Below are positions 45,156-53,610 of a DNA stretch of 64,000 bases, one piece after another (within the stretch, counting starts at the first letter, position 1; each line of letters begins with the position of its first letter). Made by a program: the position numbers and the translations under genes. Under the pieces are notes generated by a model, which worked only from the letters and a program-made list of their open reading frames with translations, did no database searches and had not been told where the DNA came from. Source of the stretch: Micromonospora sp. C28SCA-DRY-2 (GTDB lineage Bacteria; Actinomycetota; Actinomycetes; Mycobacteriales; Micromonosporaceae); NCBI RefSeq assembly GCF_030519475.1, contig NZ_JAUMKD010000011.1:62001-126000 (forward strand), in the 5' to 3' direction.

Positions 45156-47659
45156 TAGAGCTGGCCGACCGCGGTGATCCGGACGACCGCCGCGCCCACC
45201 TCGTCCGAGGCCGCGAGGTCGACCTCGGCGCTGATCCCCCAGTCGTGGTCGCCCTCGGGGTCGTCGAGGATCTGCCGGACCGTCCAGCGCTCCCGGCCCT
45301 GCTCGATCATGAGCAGCGCCGGCCCGCGGGCGTCCGGCCCGGTCCCGATCGCGTCGTGGGTGTCGAAGTACGGCTCCAGCGCGTCCGCCCAGGCGTCCGC
45401 GTCCCAGCCGTCCGCGCCGTCCAGCTCGCCGAGGAGATCCCAGCGGCGCAGGGCGGCCAGCTCCACCCGGCGGAACAGCGCGTTGCGCACCAGCACCCGG
45501 AACGCGCGGGCGTTGCGGGTGACCGCCGGCGGCCGCTCGTCCAGGGTGGAGGCGACCTCGGCCACGTCGGACGGGTTGCGCAGCCGCTCCCACTCGTCGA
45601 TCAGGCTGGAGTCGACCTGCCGGACCAGCTCGCCGAGCCACTCGATGAGGTCGACCAGCTCCTCGGTCTTGGCGTCCTCGGGCACTGTCTGCCGCAGCGT
45701 CTTGTACGCGTCCGCGAGGTAGCGCAGCACCAGCCCCTCCGAGCGGGACAGCCCGTAGAACTGCACGTACTCGGTGAAGGTCATCGCCCGCTCGTACATG
45801 TCCCGCACCACGGACTTGGGCGAGAGCTGGTGGTCGGCCACCCACGGATGCCCCTGCCGGTACATCTCGTACGCCGACTCCAGCAGCTCCGCCAGCGGCT
45901 TGGGCCAGGTCACCTCGTCGAGCAGTTCGAGGCGGGCCTCGTACTCGATGCCCTCGGCCTTCATCGCGGCGACCGCCTCGCCGCGGGCCTTGAACTGCTG
46001 CGCGGAGAGCACCTGGCGCGGGTCGTCGAGGATCGACTCGATCACCGAGAGCACGTCGAGGGCGTACGACGGGGACTCCCGGTCCAGCAGCTCGATCGCG
46101 GCCAGCGCGAGCGGCGACAGCGGCTGGTTGAGCGCGAAGTCGAGCTGGAGGTCGACGGTGAGCCGGACCCGCCGCCCGGTCTCGTCCGGCTCGGGCAGCT
46201 CCTCGACCACCCCGCCGGCGCGCAGCGCCCGGTAGATGGCGATGGCGCGCCGGATGTGCCTGCGCTGGGCGGCGCGGTCCTCGTGGTTGTCGGTGAGCAG
46301 GTGCCGCATCGCGGCGAACGCGTCGCCGGGCCGGCCGATGACGTTCAGCAGCATCGAGTGGCTGACCTGGAAGCTGGAGGTGAGCGGCTCCGGCTCGGCC
46401 TCCACCAGGCGCTGGAAGGTCGGCTCGCCCCAGCCGATCGACCCCTCCGGCGGCTTCTTCTTGACCACCTTGCGCCGCTTCTTCGGGTCGTCGCCCGCCT
46501 TGGCCAGGGCCTTGGAGTTCTCGATGACGTGCTCGGGGGCCTGCACCACCACCCGGCCGACGGTGTCGAAGCCGGCCCGGCCGGCCCGGCCGGCGATCTG
46601 GTGGAACTCGCGGGCCTTGAGCAGCCGGGTCCGCGTCCCGTCGTACTTGCTCAGGCCGGTGAAGAGCACTGTGCGGATCGGCACGTTGATGCCCACGCCG
46701 AGGGTGTCGGTGCCGCAGATGACCTTGAGCAGGCCGGCCTGGGCGAGGGTCTCCACGAGCCGGCGGTACTTGGGCAGCATGCCCGCGTGGTGCACGCCGA
46801 TGCCGTGCCGGACCAGCCGGGACAGCGTCTTGCCGAAGCCGGAGGTGAACCGGAAGTTGCCGATCGCGCTCGCGATCATGTCCTTCTCGGCGCGGGTGCA
46901 GACGTTCACGCTCATCAGCGCCTGCGCGCGTTCCAGTGCGGCGGCCTGGGTGAAGTGCACCACGTAGACCGGGGCCTGCTTGGTCTCCAGCAGTTCTTCG
47001 AGGGTCTCGTGCAGCGGCGTCATCGCGTACGAGAAGAGCAGCGGGACCGGCCGCTCGGCCGAGCGCACGACGGCGGTCGGCCGCCCGGTGCGCCGGGTGA
47101 GGTCCTCGACGAACCGGGTGGTGTCGCCGAGGGTGGCCGACATCAGGACGAACTGGGCCTGCGGCAGCTCGATCAGCGGCACCTGCCAGGCCCAGCCCCG
47201 GTCCGGCTCGGCGTAGAAGTGGAACTCATCCATGATCACCTGGCCGACGTCGGCCCGGTCGCCCTCGCGCAGCGCGAGGTTGGCCAGGATCTCCGCGGTG
47301 CAGCAGATGATCGGGGCGTCGGCGTTGACGCTGGCGTCGCCGGTGAGCATGCCGACGTTCTCGGCGCCGAACACCTCGCAGAGCGCGAAGAACTTCTCCG
47401 ACACCAGGGCCTTGATCGGCGCGGTGTAGAAGGTGGTCCGGTCGTCGGCCAGGGCCGCGAAGTGCGCCGCGATGGCGACCAGGCTCTTTCCGGAGCCGGT
47501 CGGGGTGTTCATGATCACGTTGGCGCCGGAGACGATCTCGATGACCGCCTCCTCCTGGTGGGGGTAGAGGTCGAGGCCGCGCTCCTTCGCCCAGCCGGCG
47601 AACGCGTCGTAGAGGGTGTCGGGGTCGGCGCTTCTCGGCAGCGCGGCGGTGAGCGTCAT
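45155..47659 (-). CDS. DEAD/DEAH-box helicase with DUF3516 C-terminal domain
   Basis: An 834-residue SF2 helicase: Walker A TPTGSGKS (52-59), TAPIKALVSEKF, DEFH (144-147, in place of DEAH), SATLGD, then a second RecA domain with GVHHAGMLPKYRR, GTDTLGVGINVPIRTVLF and QIAGRAGRAG. The C-terminal ~330 residues match DUF3516. It resembles Ski2-like RNA helicases; substrates are unknown. A basic segment DDPKKRRKVVKKK lies between domains. ATG 47659 gives a standard N-terminus. The 3' end adjoins tandem repeats. Confidence 0.9.
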   Translation of the reverse strand: MTLTAALPRSADPDTLYDAFAGWAKERGLDLYPHQEEAVIEIVSGANVIMNTPTGSGKSLVAIAAHFAALADDRTTFYTAPIKALVSEKFFALCEVFGAENVGMLTGDASVNADAPIICCTAEILANLALREGDRADVGQVIMDEFHFYAEPDRGWAWQVPLIELPQAQFVLMSATLGDTTRFVEDLTRRTGRPTAVVRSAERPVPLLFSYAMTPLHETLEELLETKQAPVYVVHFTQAAALERAQALMSVNVCTRAEKDMIASAIGNFRFTSGFGKTLSRLVRHGIGVHHAGMLPKYRRLVETLAQAGLLKVICGTDTLGVGINVPIRTVLFTGLSKYDGTRTRLLKAREFHQIAGRAGRAGFDTVGRVVVQAPEHVIENSKALAKAGDDPKKRRKVVKKKPPEGSIGWGEPTFQRLVEAEPEPLTSSFQVSHSMLLNVIGRPGDAFAAMRHLLTDNHEDRAAQRRHIRRAIAIYRALRAGGVVEELPEPDETGRRVRLTVDLQLDFALNQPLSPLALAAIELLDRESPSYALDVLSVIESILDDPRQVLSAQQFKARGEAVAAMKAEGIEYEARLELLDEVTWPKPLAELLESAYEMYRQGHPWVADHQLSPKSVVRDMYERAMTFTEYVQFYGLSRSEGLVLRYLADAYKTLRQTVPEDAKTEELVDLIEWLGELVRQVDSSLIDEWERLRNPSDVAEVASTLDERPPAVTRNARAFRVLVRNALFRRVELAALRRWDLLGELDGADGWDADAWADALEPYFDTHDAIGTGPDARGPALLMIEQGRERWTVRQILDDPEGDHDWGISAEVDLAASDEVGAAVVRITAVGQL

Positions 47660-47741
47660 AGCGCGTCCATGGTGCCTGGATCATGACCCCGCGCGCCAAC
47701 CGGGCCCACCGGCTGGCCGGACGGAGCCGCCGGCACCGGGG

Positions 47742-48455
47742 TCAGCGGCGGCGGTGCACCAGGTCGAAGATCTCCCGCCCGGCGGTCAGGGCACGCCGCT
47801 CGAACTTGGTCACCGGCCGGTGCGCCGGGCGCGGCGCGTAGCCGTCGTGGGCGTTCACCAGCCCGGGGTCGGCGTCCAGCGTCTCCCGCATCGCCGCGGC
47901 GTACTCGGCCCAGTCGGTGGCGCAGTGCAGCGTGCCGCCGGGCGCCAGCCGGGAGCGCAGCAGGGCGACGTGCGCCGGCTGGATGAGCCGCCGCTTGTGG
48001 TGCCGGGCCTTCGGCCACGGGTCGGGGAAGAAGACGTGCACCGCGTCCAGCGAACCGGCGGGCAGGGCCCGGACCAGGTCGAGTGCGTCGCCCCGGGCGA
48101 CCCGCACGTTGCCCAGCCCGAGCCGCCGGACCAGGTCCAGCAGGTTGGCGATTCCGGGCGTGTGCACCTCGACCGCCAGATAGTCTCGATCCGGGTCGGC
48201 AGCGGCCATCGCGGCGGTGGCGTCACCCATGCCGGACCCGATCTCGAGCACCAGCGGGGCCCGGCGCCCGAACAGCTCGGCCGGGTCGACGGCGGTCCGG
48301 CCGTCGTCCGGGACCGGCAGGCCGTACGCCGGCCAGAGCTGCTCCAGCGCCTCGCGCTGGCGGTCGGTCATCCGGCCGCGGCGCGGGTGGAAGGTGCGGA
48401 TCGACCGGGGCGCGGGCGGCGCGACGGTGGCGGGTTCGGAGTCGGTGGTGGTCAC
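47742..48455 (-). CDS. trmB: tRNA (guanine-N7-)-methyltransferase
   Basis: A 237-residue SAM-dependent methyltransferase forming m7G46 in tRNA. It has FHPRRGRMTDRQREAL, the SAM motif LEIGSGMGDAT, VEVHTPGIA, and the family signature FPDPWPKARHHKRRLIQ. GTG 48455 lies 9 nt after TACGCT (minus strand) with no ribosome site, a candidate leaderless start; the longer frame to 48563 has no support. It is divergent from the secreted-protein gene. Confidence 0.93.
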   Translation of the reverse strand: MTTTDSEPATVAPPAPRSIRTFHPRRGRMTDRQREALEQLWPAYGLPVPDDGRTAVDPAELFGRRAPLVLEIGSGMGDATAAMAAADPDRDYLAVEVHTPGIANLLDLVRRLGLGNVRVARGDALDLVRALPAGSLDAVHVFFPDPWPKARHHKRRLIQPAHVALLRSRLAPGGTLHCATDWAEYAAAMRETLDADPGLVNAHDGYAPRPAHRPVTKFERRALTAGREIFDLVHRRR

Positions 48456-48590
48456 AGCGACCCGAGCGTACGCGACGGCCGCGCCGGATCGGATGTGATG
48501 TACGACCGGGGATGAGAGGATCCATCCCGTACGGCAGGCCCGGGCGCCTCGGCTGTCCGGCACTGCTCCAGCGCGCCGGGAGGGGGCATC

Positions 48591-49121
48591 GTGTCAGTGA
48601 CCCGCGGTGGTCTGGCGCTCTCGGCCGCGGCCCTGCTCGCCGGCCCGTTGCTCGCTGCCCCGGCCCAGGCCGCACCGCTGGCCGCCCCCCAGCCGATCCC
48701 CGGCCCGACGGTCTTCGTCGAGGTGAGCCCGAGCACCGTCGAGCCGGGTTTCCTAGTCGGCATCAAGGCCAGTTGCAAGGACAACTCGATCCCGGCGATC
48801 GTCGTCTCGGACGCCTTCGGCCGGGTGCAGGTGCAGCCGCAGCGCGGGCTGCTGACCGCGGCGCCGATGGTCCGCGAGCGCACCCGGCCGGGCAACTACC
48901 GGGTCAAGCTGGAGTGCCCGGACGGCGAGACCGCCTCGACCATGCTCCAGGTGGTCAAGGCGGTGAAGCCCAGCCGCGGCCCGGCGACCGGGTTCGGCGG
49001 CGGTGCCGGCGGGATGACCGGCGGGCTGCTGATCCCCGGCGGGCTGGCGCTCACCGTGGTCGGCCTGGTCGTCTGGGTGCTGGCGCTGCGCCGGCCCCGT
49101 ACCGTCCGCGCCCGACGCTGA
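48591..49121 (+). CDS. exported, C-terminally anchored hypothetical protein
   Basis: A 176-residue protein with a Sec signal peptide (GGLALSAAALLAGPLLAAPAQA), a beta-rich external domain (VFVEVSPSTVEPGFLVGIKASCKDN, RPGNYRVKLECPDGE; two Cys that could form a disulfide), a Gly-rich linker (GFGGGAGGMTGG), one C-terminal membrane helix and a basic tail (RRPRTVRARR). The tail order resembles sortase substrates but lacks an LPXTG motif. GTG 48591 follows GGGAGGGGGC. It sits 10 nt before the sortase gene, so the two are co-transcribed and perhaps functionally linked. Confidence 0.8.
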   Translation: MSVTRGGLALSAAALLAGPLLAAPAQAAPLAAPQPIPGPTVFVEVSPSTVEPGFLVGIKASCKDNSIPAIVVSDAFGRVQVQPQRGLLTAAPMVRERTRPGNYRVKLECPDGETASTMLQVVKAVKPSRGPATGFGGGAGGMTGGLLIPGGLALTVVGLVVWVLALRRPRTVRARR

Positions 49122-49131
49122 GGCCGCCGCC

Positions 49132-49797
49132 ATGACCACCACCCGCAGCGCGCAGCCGGACCGTCGCCGGGCCGGTGGCCGGAGCCCGTGGACGATCCCG
49201 CTGGCCGTGGTGCTGGTGCTGGTCGGCGTCTTCGCCACCGGGGCGGGGCTGGGCCGCTCGGTGGGACCGCTCGACTGGGTCGCCGCCGGCGGGGACCGGC
49301 CGGCCCGCGGCGAGTCGGGCGCGCTGAAGGCCAGCCGGCCGGTGCGCCTCTCGGTGCCGGCGATCAAGGTCGCCGCGCCGGTGGAGCCGGTCGGCCAGGC
49401 CCGGGACGGGTCGATCGCCGTACCGCCGCTGAGCCGGCACCACGAGACCGGCTGGTACGACCGCGGGCCGACCCCCGGTGAACCGGGCTGGGCGGTCATC
49501 GTCGGGCACGTGGACACCAAGGACGGCCCGTCGGTCTTCCACGACCTCGGGGAGCTGCGCGCGGGCGACACCATCGAGGTGACCCGCGCCGACGGCTCGG
49601 TGGTGGTGTTCCGGGTCGACTCGGTCGAGCGGTTCCCGAAGGACCGCCTGCCCGCCGACCGGGTCTACCGCGACGACGGCCCGCCGGGCCTGCGCCTGAT
49701 CACCTGCGGCGGCCAGTTCGTCGGCGGTCGCACCGGCTACACCGACAACGTCATCGCCTTCGCCTCCCTCGCCAACCGCCGGGACGACCAGGGTTGA
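49132..49797 (+). CDS. class F sortase
   Basis: A 221-residue membrane-anchored transpeptidase with an N-terminal helix (PWTIPLAVVLVLVGVFATGAG, 19-40) and the sortase fold. The catalytic triad is His126 (VGHVDT), Cys192 (LRLITCGG) and Arg200 (GGR). Class F enzymes are typical of actinobacteria and cleave LPXTG-like signals, though many have no known substrate. The only close candidate is the exported protein just upstream, which has no visible LPXTG. The stop lies inside the left arm of a large inverted repeat. Confidence 0.88.
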   Translation: MTTTRSAQPDRRRAGGRSPWTIPLAVVLVLVGVFATGAGLGRSVGPLDWVAAGGDRPARGESGALKASRPVRLSVPAIKVAAPVEPVGQARDGSIAVPPLSRHHETGWYDRGPTPGEPGWAVIVGHVDTKDGPSVFHDLGELRAGDTIEVTRADGSVVVFRVDSVERFPKDRLPADRVYRDDGPPGLRLITCGGQFVGGRTGYTDNVIAFASLANRRDDQG

Positions 49798-49850
49798 TCA
49801 TGAGGTTGGCGGCAGCCGAGGAGATCGACACCGCCGCCAACTCCATGATC
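49796..49850. terminator. imperfect long inverted repeat between convergent genes
   Basis: GATCATGAGGTTGGCGGC and GCCGCCAACTCCATGATC form an 18-bp stem with one two-base mismatch and a 19-nt loop. It serves the sortase and mhuD genes as a bidirectional terminator. Confidence 0.7.
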
Positions 49851-49861
49851 ACCGCGGTGGG

Positions 49862-50173
49862 TCAGGGGACCTGCTGGACGACCTCGAACTCCAGGAGGGT
49901 GGCGCCGGAGGCGACCGGGGGGCGCTTCGGCTCGCCGGGGGCGGCGGCGTGGGCGGCGCGGGAGGGGCCGGCGGCCCACGCCTGGTACGCCTCCTCGGAC
50001 TCCCACTTGGTGTAGACGAAGTAGCGGCTCTCCCCGCCGACCGGGCGGAGCAGCTCGAAGCCGAGGAAGCCCGGGGAGTTCTCCACCGCGCCGGCCCGGG
50101 CGGCGAACCGCTTCTCCAGCTCCTCGCCCGCACCGGGCGGCACCTCGATCGCGTTGATCTTCACGACTGCCAT
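49862..50173 (-). CDS. mhuD: MhuD-like haem-degrading monooxygenase (ABM fold)
   Basis: A 103-residue ABM-domain protein beginning MAVVKINAIEVPPGAG with ENSPGFLGFELLRPV in the middle and LLEFEVV at the end. From memory this is close to Mycobacterium tuberculosis MhuD, and the three haem-site residues fall at the same numbers: Asn7, Trp66 and His75. MhuD opens haem to mycobilin and releases iron in the cytoplasm. No IdeR box is visible upstream. A generic antibiotic-biosynthesis monooxygenase label would be less informative. Confidence 0.88.
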   Translation of the reverse strand: MAVVKINAIEVPPGAGEELEKRFAARAGAVENSPGFLGFELLRPVGGESRYFVYTKWESEEAYQAWAAGPSRAAHAAAPGEPKRPPVASGATLLEFEVVQQVP

Positions 50174-50199
50174 GCCCTCACCCTAACCAGCCCCCGGGT

Positions 50200-50262
50200 G
50201 CGGGCCGGCCGGCTCAGGGCGCGGGCCGGCCGGCTCAGGGCGCGGGCCGGCCGGCTCAGAAC
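50200..50262. repeat. three 21-nt repeats at the 3' end of xthA
   Basis: Units GCGGGCCGGCCGGCTCAGGG(C) start at 50200, 50221 and 50242. The last contains the xthA stop codon, so each unit repeats that stop. Confidence 0.8.
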
Positions 50263-51053
50263 GACTCGACCGCCGGCACCAGGTCGGCGTCGACCACGAT
50301 CGGGGCGTGGTCGGAGGGGCCCTTGCCCTTGCGGGCCTCCCGGTCCACGTACGCCGAGCGGACCGCCCGGGCGAACGGCGCCGAGGCGTACACCAGGTCG
50401 ATCCGCATGCCCTTGTTCTGGTGGAACATCCCGGCCCGGTAGTCCCAGTAGGTGAAGGGGTGCGGGCCCTTCATCGGGGTCGGCACCACGTCGACCAGGC
50501 CGAGGTCGCGCAGCGCCGCGAGGGCGGCCCGCTCGGCCGGGGTCACGTGGGTGGAGTGCCGGAACACCGCCGGGTCCCAGACGTCGGCGTCGGTGGGGGC
50601 GACGTTGAAGTCGCCGCAGACGGCCACCGGCAGCGGGCCGGTCAGCTCCGTCTCCAGCGCGTCCCGCAGCGCGGCGAACCAGGCCAGCTTGTACGCGTAG
50701 TGCGGGTCCTCCGGCGACCGCCCGTTCGGCACGTACACCGACCAGACCCGCAGCCCGTCGCAGGTGGCCGAGATGGCCCGGGCCTCCGGGTCGGGAAACC
50801 CGGGCTCGCCGGCGAACCCGACGGTGACGTCGGACAGCCCGACCCGGGACAGGATCGCCACCCCGTTCCACCGGCCGTCGCTGTGGCTGGCCACGGTGTA
50901 GCCCAGCTCGCCCACCTCGGCCACCGGGAAGGCCCCGTCCGGGCACTTGGTCTCCTGCAGGCAGACCACGTCCGGGCCGGTGCCGGCCAACCAGTCCAGC
51001 AGCCGGGGCAGGCGGGCCTTCACCGAGTTCACGTTCCAGGTCGCCAGGCGCAT
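50256..51053 (-). CDS. xthA: exodeoxyribonuclease III / AP endonuclease
   Basis: A 265-residue EEP-superfamily nuclease repairing abasic sites: MRLATWNVNSVKARL (Asn), VVCLQETKCPD (metal Glu), VYVPNG (Tyr), VCGDFNVAPTDADVWD (Asp/Asn), YWDYRAG and SDHAPIV (catalytic His). The length and motifs match bacterial ExoIII. ATG 51053 fits the conserved start exactly. The 3' end carries a tandem 21-nt repeat. Confidence 0.94.
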   Translation of the reverse strand: MRLATWNVNSVKARLPRLLDWLAGTGPDVVCLQETKCPDGAFPVAEVGELGYTVASHSDGRWNGVAILSRVGLSDVTVGFAGEPGFPDPEARAISATCDGLRVWSVYVPNGRSPEDPHYAYKLAWFAALRDALETELTGPLPVAVCGDFNVAPTDADVWDPAVFRHSTHVTPAERAALAALRDLGLVDVVPTPMKGPHPFTYWDYRAGMFHQNKGMRIDLVYASAPFARAVRSAYVDREARKGKGPSDHAPIVVDADLVPAVESF

Positions 51054-51138
51054 GGCACCAGCCTGCCGTATCCGCCGCCCCGCCGCCGGGTCAGCCGCCC
51101 GGGGTGTCGCGCCGGTCGGCTCGGCGGGTCGTCGCCGG

Positions 51139-52059
51139 TCAGCTCGGCGGGTTGTCGCCCGGGCGGGTCTGCTCGGCCAGGAAGCGTTCCAGCTCGGCGC
51201 CGAGTTCGTCGGCGGTGGGCAGCGGGCCGGTCTCGGGAGCCAGCAGGTTCTTCTCGCCCCGGCCGCGGGCGAACGCGTCGTACTGCTCCTCCAGCGCCTG
51301 GACCAGCGCGGCGGCGTCCTCGGTCTGGGCGACCTGCCGGTCGATCTCGACCCGGACCACCTCGGCGGACGCGCGCAGCCCGTCGCGCGGCAGCAGCAGC
51401 CCGGTGCTGCGGGAGACCGAGGCGAGCAGCACCTCGGCGGCGGCCGGGTACTCGCTCTGCGCCACGTAGTGCGGCACGTGCGCGGCGAAGCCGAGCGCGT
51501 CGCGGCCCTGCTCGCCGAGGCGGTACTCCAGCAGGTGGCCGACGCTGCCCGGCACCTGCACCCGCTGCAACCACGGCTCGTAACCGGCGATCAGGTCGCG
51601 CCGGGTGGCGTGCGCGGTCACCCCGGTGGGCCGGGTGTGCGGCACCGCCATCGGGATCGAGTTCAGCCCCACGGTGAGCCGGACGTCCAGCCGCGCGGAG
51701 AGCCCGGCGACGGCCGCCACGAACCGCTCCCACTGCAGGTCCGGCTCGGGGCCGGTGAGCAGCAGGAAGGGGGTCTCGTCGTCGTCGCGGAGCAGGTGCA
51801 GCTCCAGCTTCGGCGCGTCGTACGCCTCCCAGTGGTCCTCGACGAAGGTCATCACCGGCCGGCGGGAGCGGTAGTCGAAGACCTGGTCGACGTCGAACCG
51901 GGCGATCGGCCGGGACTCCAGCGAGCTGAGCAGTTGCTCGCGGGCCAACCGGGTGGCGTTGCCGGCGTCGACGAAACCGGTCAGCGCCTGGATCAGGACC
52001 GGCTGACCGAGGTCGGGCAGCTCGTCGGTGAGTTCGTACAGCTCGTGTGGGTCGAGCAC
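51139..52059 (-). CDS. PAC2 family protein (proteasome-assembly-chaperone-like)
   Basis: A 306-residue PAC2-domain protein: VLIQALTGFVDAGNATRLA near the start, FDVDQVFDYRSRRP, FLLLTGPEPDLQWERF and a C-terminal LLPRDGLRASAEVVRVEID followed by a helical ELGAELERFLAEQTRP. Actinobacteria carry proteasomes, but bacterial PAC2 proteins have no proven chaperone role. GTG 52059 follows GGGAGGT. Confidence 0.87.
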   Translation of the reverse strand: MLDPHELYELTDELPDLGQPVLIQALTGFVDAGNATRLAREQLLSSLESRPIARFDVDQVFDYRSRRPVMTFVEDHWEAYDAPKLELHLLRDDDETPFLLLTGPEPDLQWERFVAAVAGLSARLDVRLTVGLNSIPMAVPHTRPTGVTAHATRRDLIAGYEPWLQRVQVPGSVGHLLEYRLGEQGRDALGFAAHVPHYVAQSEYPAAAEVLLASVSRSTGLLLPRDGLRASAEVVRVEIDRQVAQTEDAAALVQALEEQYDAFARGRGEKNLLAPETGPLPTADELGAELERFLAEQTRPGDNPPS

Positions 52060-52479
52060 CGGTGCGGACCTCCCTGAAGGCGCGTACGGGTCGCCGCTCG
52101 GGGACGGCACCCGGTTCGGGGAACGTACCCGCCATCCTGATGCATTCCTTCCCGCCTCGGTCGGGCGGCCGGCGGGTGGGTGGGGATGGGTGGGTATCGC
52201 CTGATCTCGGCCGGCGGCCGGCCAGTGTTGGCTGTTCGGCCGAACCGCCCATCGGCCGTACGGTGGATCTGGTCGATCATGGGGTGGTCGCCGGAGGATC
52301 GCGAGGTTTCCGCCCGCGCTCCGGAGCTTGCGGCGATCCGGAGGTCTGCCGGTTCCGCGAGGTCCGTGCCCGGTCCCGCCCGGCTCGCCCCGGCCGTCCG
52401 GGCGCGGGCGCCGATACTGTAACGAGGACCACGTGATCACCGTGGGTGATCGGGGTTTTGGCCTGCCTAGCCTCGGCTG
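52060..52479. other. 420-nt divergent intergenic region
   Basis: No convincing gene. It separates the PAC2 gene from the lysozyme-fold gene. The last 50 nt hold an operator-like dyad and a -10 element (listed separately); the rest shows GGGTGGGTGGGG runs around 52171-52195 and no riboswitch I can recognise. Confidence 0.6.
52435..52451 (+). promoter_or_regulatory. operator-like perfect dyad at the -35 region
   Basis: GATCACC-GTG-GGTGATC sits 17 nt upstream of TAGCCT (52468-52473), which is 6 nt before ATG 52480. A bound protein would cover the -35 position. Confidence 0.5.
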
Positions 52480-53322
52480 ATGCGTGACGACCGCACCCTC
52501 GACACCCAGATCACCCCTGGTGACCCGACTGACCGTTCGGACGATACCCCCTCCACTGATCGGTGGACAGCCCTCCGTGCCTCCGCCGGGTACGCCCGGA
52601 ACCTGCTGTACGGGCCGGCCCGGGCCCGGGTGGCGCTCGCCACCGGCGTGCTCTGCTGCCTCGGCCTGGCGGCGGTCGCCCAGACCCAGGGGGAGAGCGC
52701 CGACGCGGCGACCCGGGCCGACGCGCTCACCGCCAGCGCCGGTGCCGTCCAGCGGGCCGAGCAGGACCGGCCCAGCCGGGACGCGGAGCGGACGGCCACC
52801 TCGGCCACCCCGGCCACGCCGGCCGCCGACCCGGACACCGACGCCCGGCCCACCCGCAAGCCGAAGCCGGTCGACCCGGCCCCGGTCGCCGGGCTCACCG
52901 AGGCCCAGATGGAGAACGCCGAGGCGATCGTGCGGACCGGCCGGGAGATGGGCGTGCCCCGCCGCGCGCTGGTCATCGCGGTGGCCACCGCCATGCAGGA
53001 GAGCAACCTCTACAACTACGCCAGCGGCGTGCTGCCCGAGTCGCAGAACTACCCGCACCAGGCCATCGGCTGGGACCACGACTCGGTCGGGCTGTTCCAG
53101 CAGCGCCCGAGCAGCGGCTGGGGCCCGGTGGGGCGCCTGATGGAGCCCGAGTTCGCCACCCGGCAGTTCCTCTCCGCGCTCGAGCAGGTGCCGGGCTGGC
53201 AGCGGATGCGGCTGACCGACGCCGCCCAGGCGGTGCAGATCTCCGCCTACCCGGAGCACTACGCCAAGCACGAGTGGCGGGCCAGCAAGGTCGTCGAGGC
53301 CATCGTCCCGGCCGGGAAGTAG
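52480..53322 (+). CDS. membrane-anchored lysozyme/SLT-fold protein
   Basis: A 280-residue protein: about 50 cytoplasmic residues, one membrane helix (VALATGVLCCLGLAAVA, 51-67), an Ala/Thr/Asp-rich external linker (to ~135) and a C-terminal domain with ALVIAVATAMQESNL (candidate catalytic Glu174), DSVGLFQQRPSSGWG and FLSALEQVPGW. This ES...GLFQ pattern is the lysozyme-like core seen in actinobacterial peptidoglycan hydrolases. It likely acts on cell wall outside the membrane. There is no ribosome site; TAGCCT lies 6 nt before the ATG, so the mRNA is probably leaderless. Confidence 0.8.
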   Translation: MRDDRTLDTQITPGDPTDRSDDTPSTDRWTALRASAGYARNLLYGPARARVALATGVLCCLGLAAVAQTQGESADAATRADALTASAGAVQRAEQDRPSRDAERTATSATPATPAADPDTDARPTRKPKPVDPAPVAGLTEAQMENAEAIVRTGREMGVPRRALVIAVATAMQESNLYNYASGVLPESQNYPHQAIGWDHDSVGLFQQRPSSGWGPVGRLMEPEFATRQFLSALEQVPGWQRMRLTDAAQAVQISAYPEHYAKHEWRASKVVEAIVPAGK

Positions 53323-53426
53323 TCTCCCGGAGACCACAGTGGACGGAGGCGGATCCGCGGTTCCGGGGTTCGCACCTTGTCGGCGCGGGGTACACATGAG
53401 TGAGGCACCACCGACAGGAGGACGTC

Positions 53427-53570
53427 ATGGCTCTGATGCAACGGATCAGCGCGTTCCTGCGCTCGCCGAAGGGGCAGCAACTGGTCGACCGGGGGCGCCG
53501 GGAGCTGGCCAAGCCGGCCACCCAGCAGAAGCTGCGGGGCCTCGCGGCCAGGCTGCAGAAGCGCCGCTGA
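53427..53570 (+). CDS. small basic helical protein (47 residues)
   Basis: ATG 53427 is preceded by ACAGGAGGACGTC, one of the best ribosome sites in the window. The product (MALMQRISAFLRSPKGQQ...LAARLQKRR) is strongly basic and predicted to be almost all helix, with the pattern SPKGQQLVDRGRRELAKPATQQK seen in many short actinobacterial proteins of unknown function. It is too short for usual gene-finding cutoffs. It lies 40 nt before the EcsC gene, probably in one operon. Confidence 0.7.
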   Translation: MALMQRISAFLRSPKGQQLVDRGRRELAKPATQQKLRGLAARLQKRR

Positions 53571-53610
53571 CCCGCCGTCTCCGCCCGCACCGACCCCCTC
53601 AGGAGATGAC

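Noticed and set aside
52060..52479. Possible c-di-AMP (ydaO) riboswitch before the cell-wall gene
   Set aside because: None of the conserved ydaO segments are visible, and the gene seems to have a leaderless start that leaves no room for a riboswitch.
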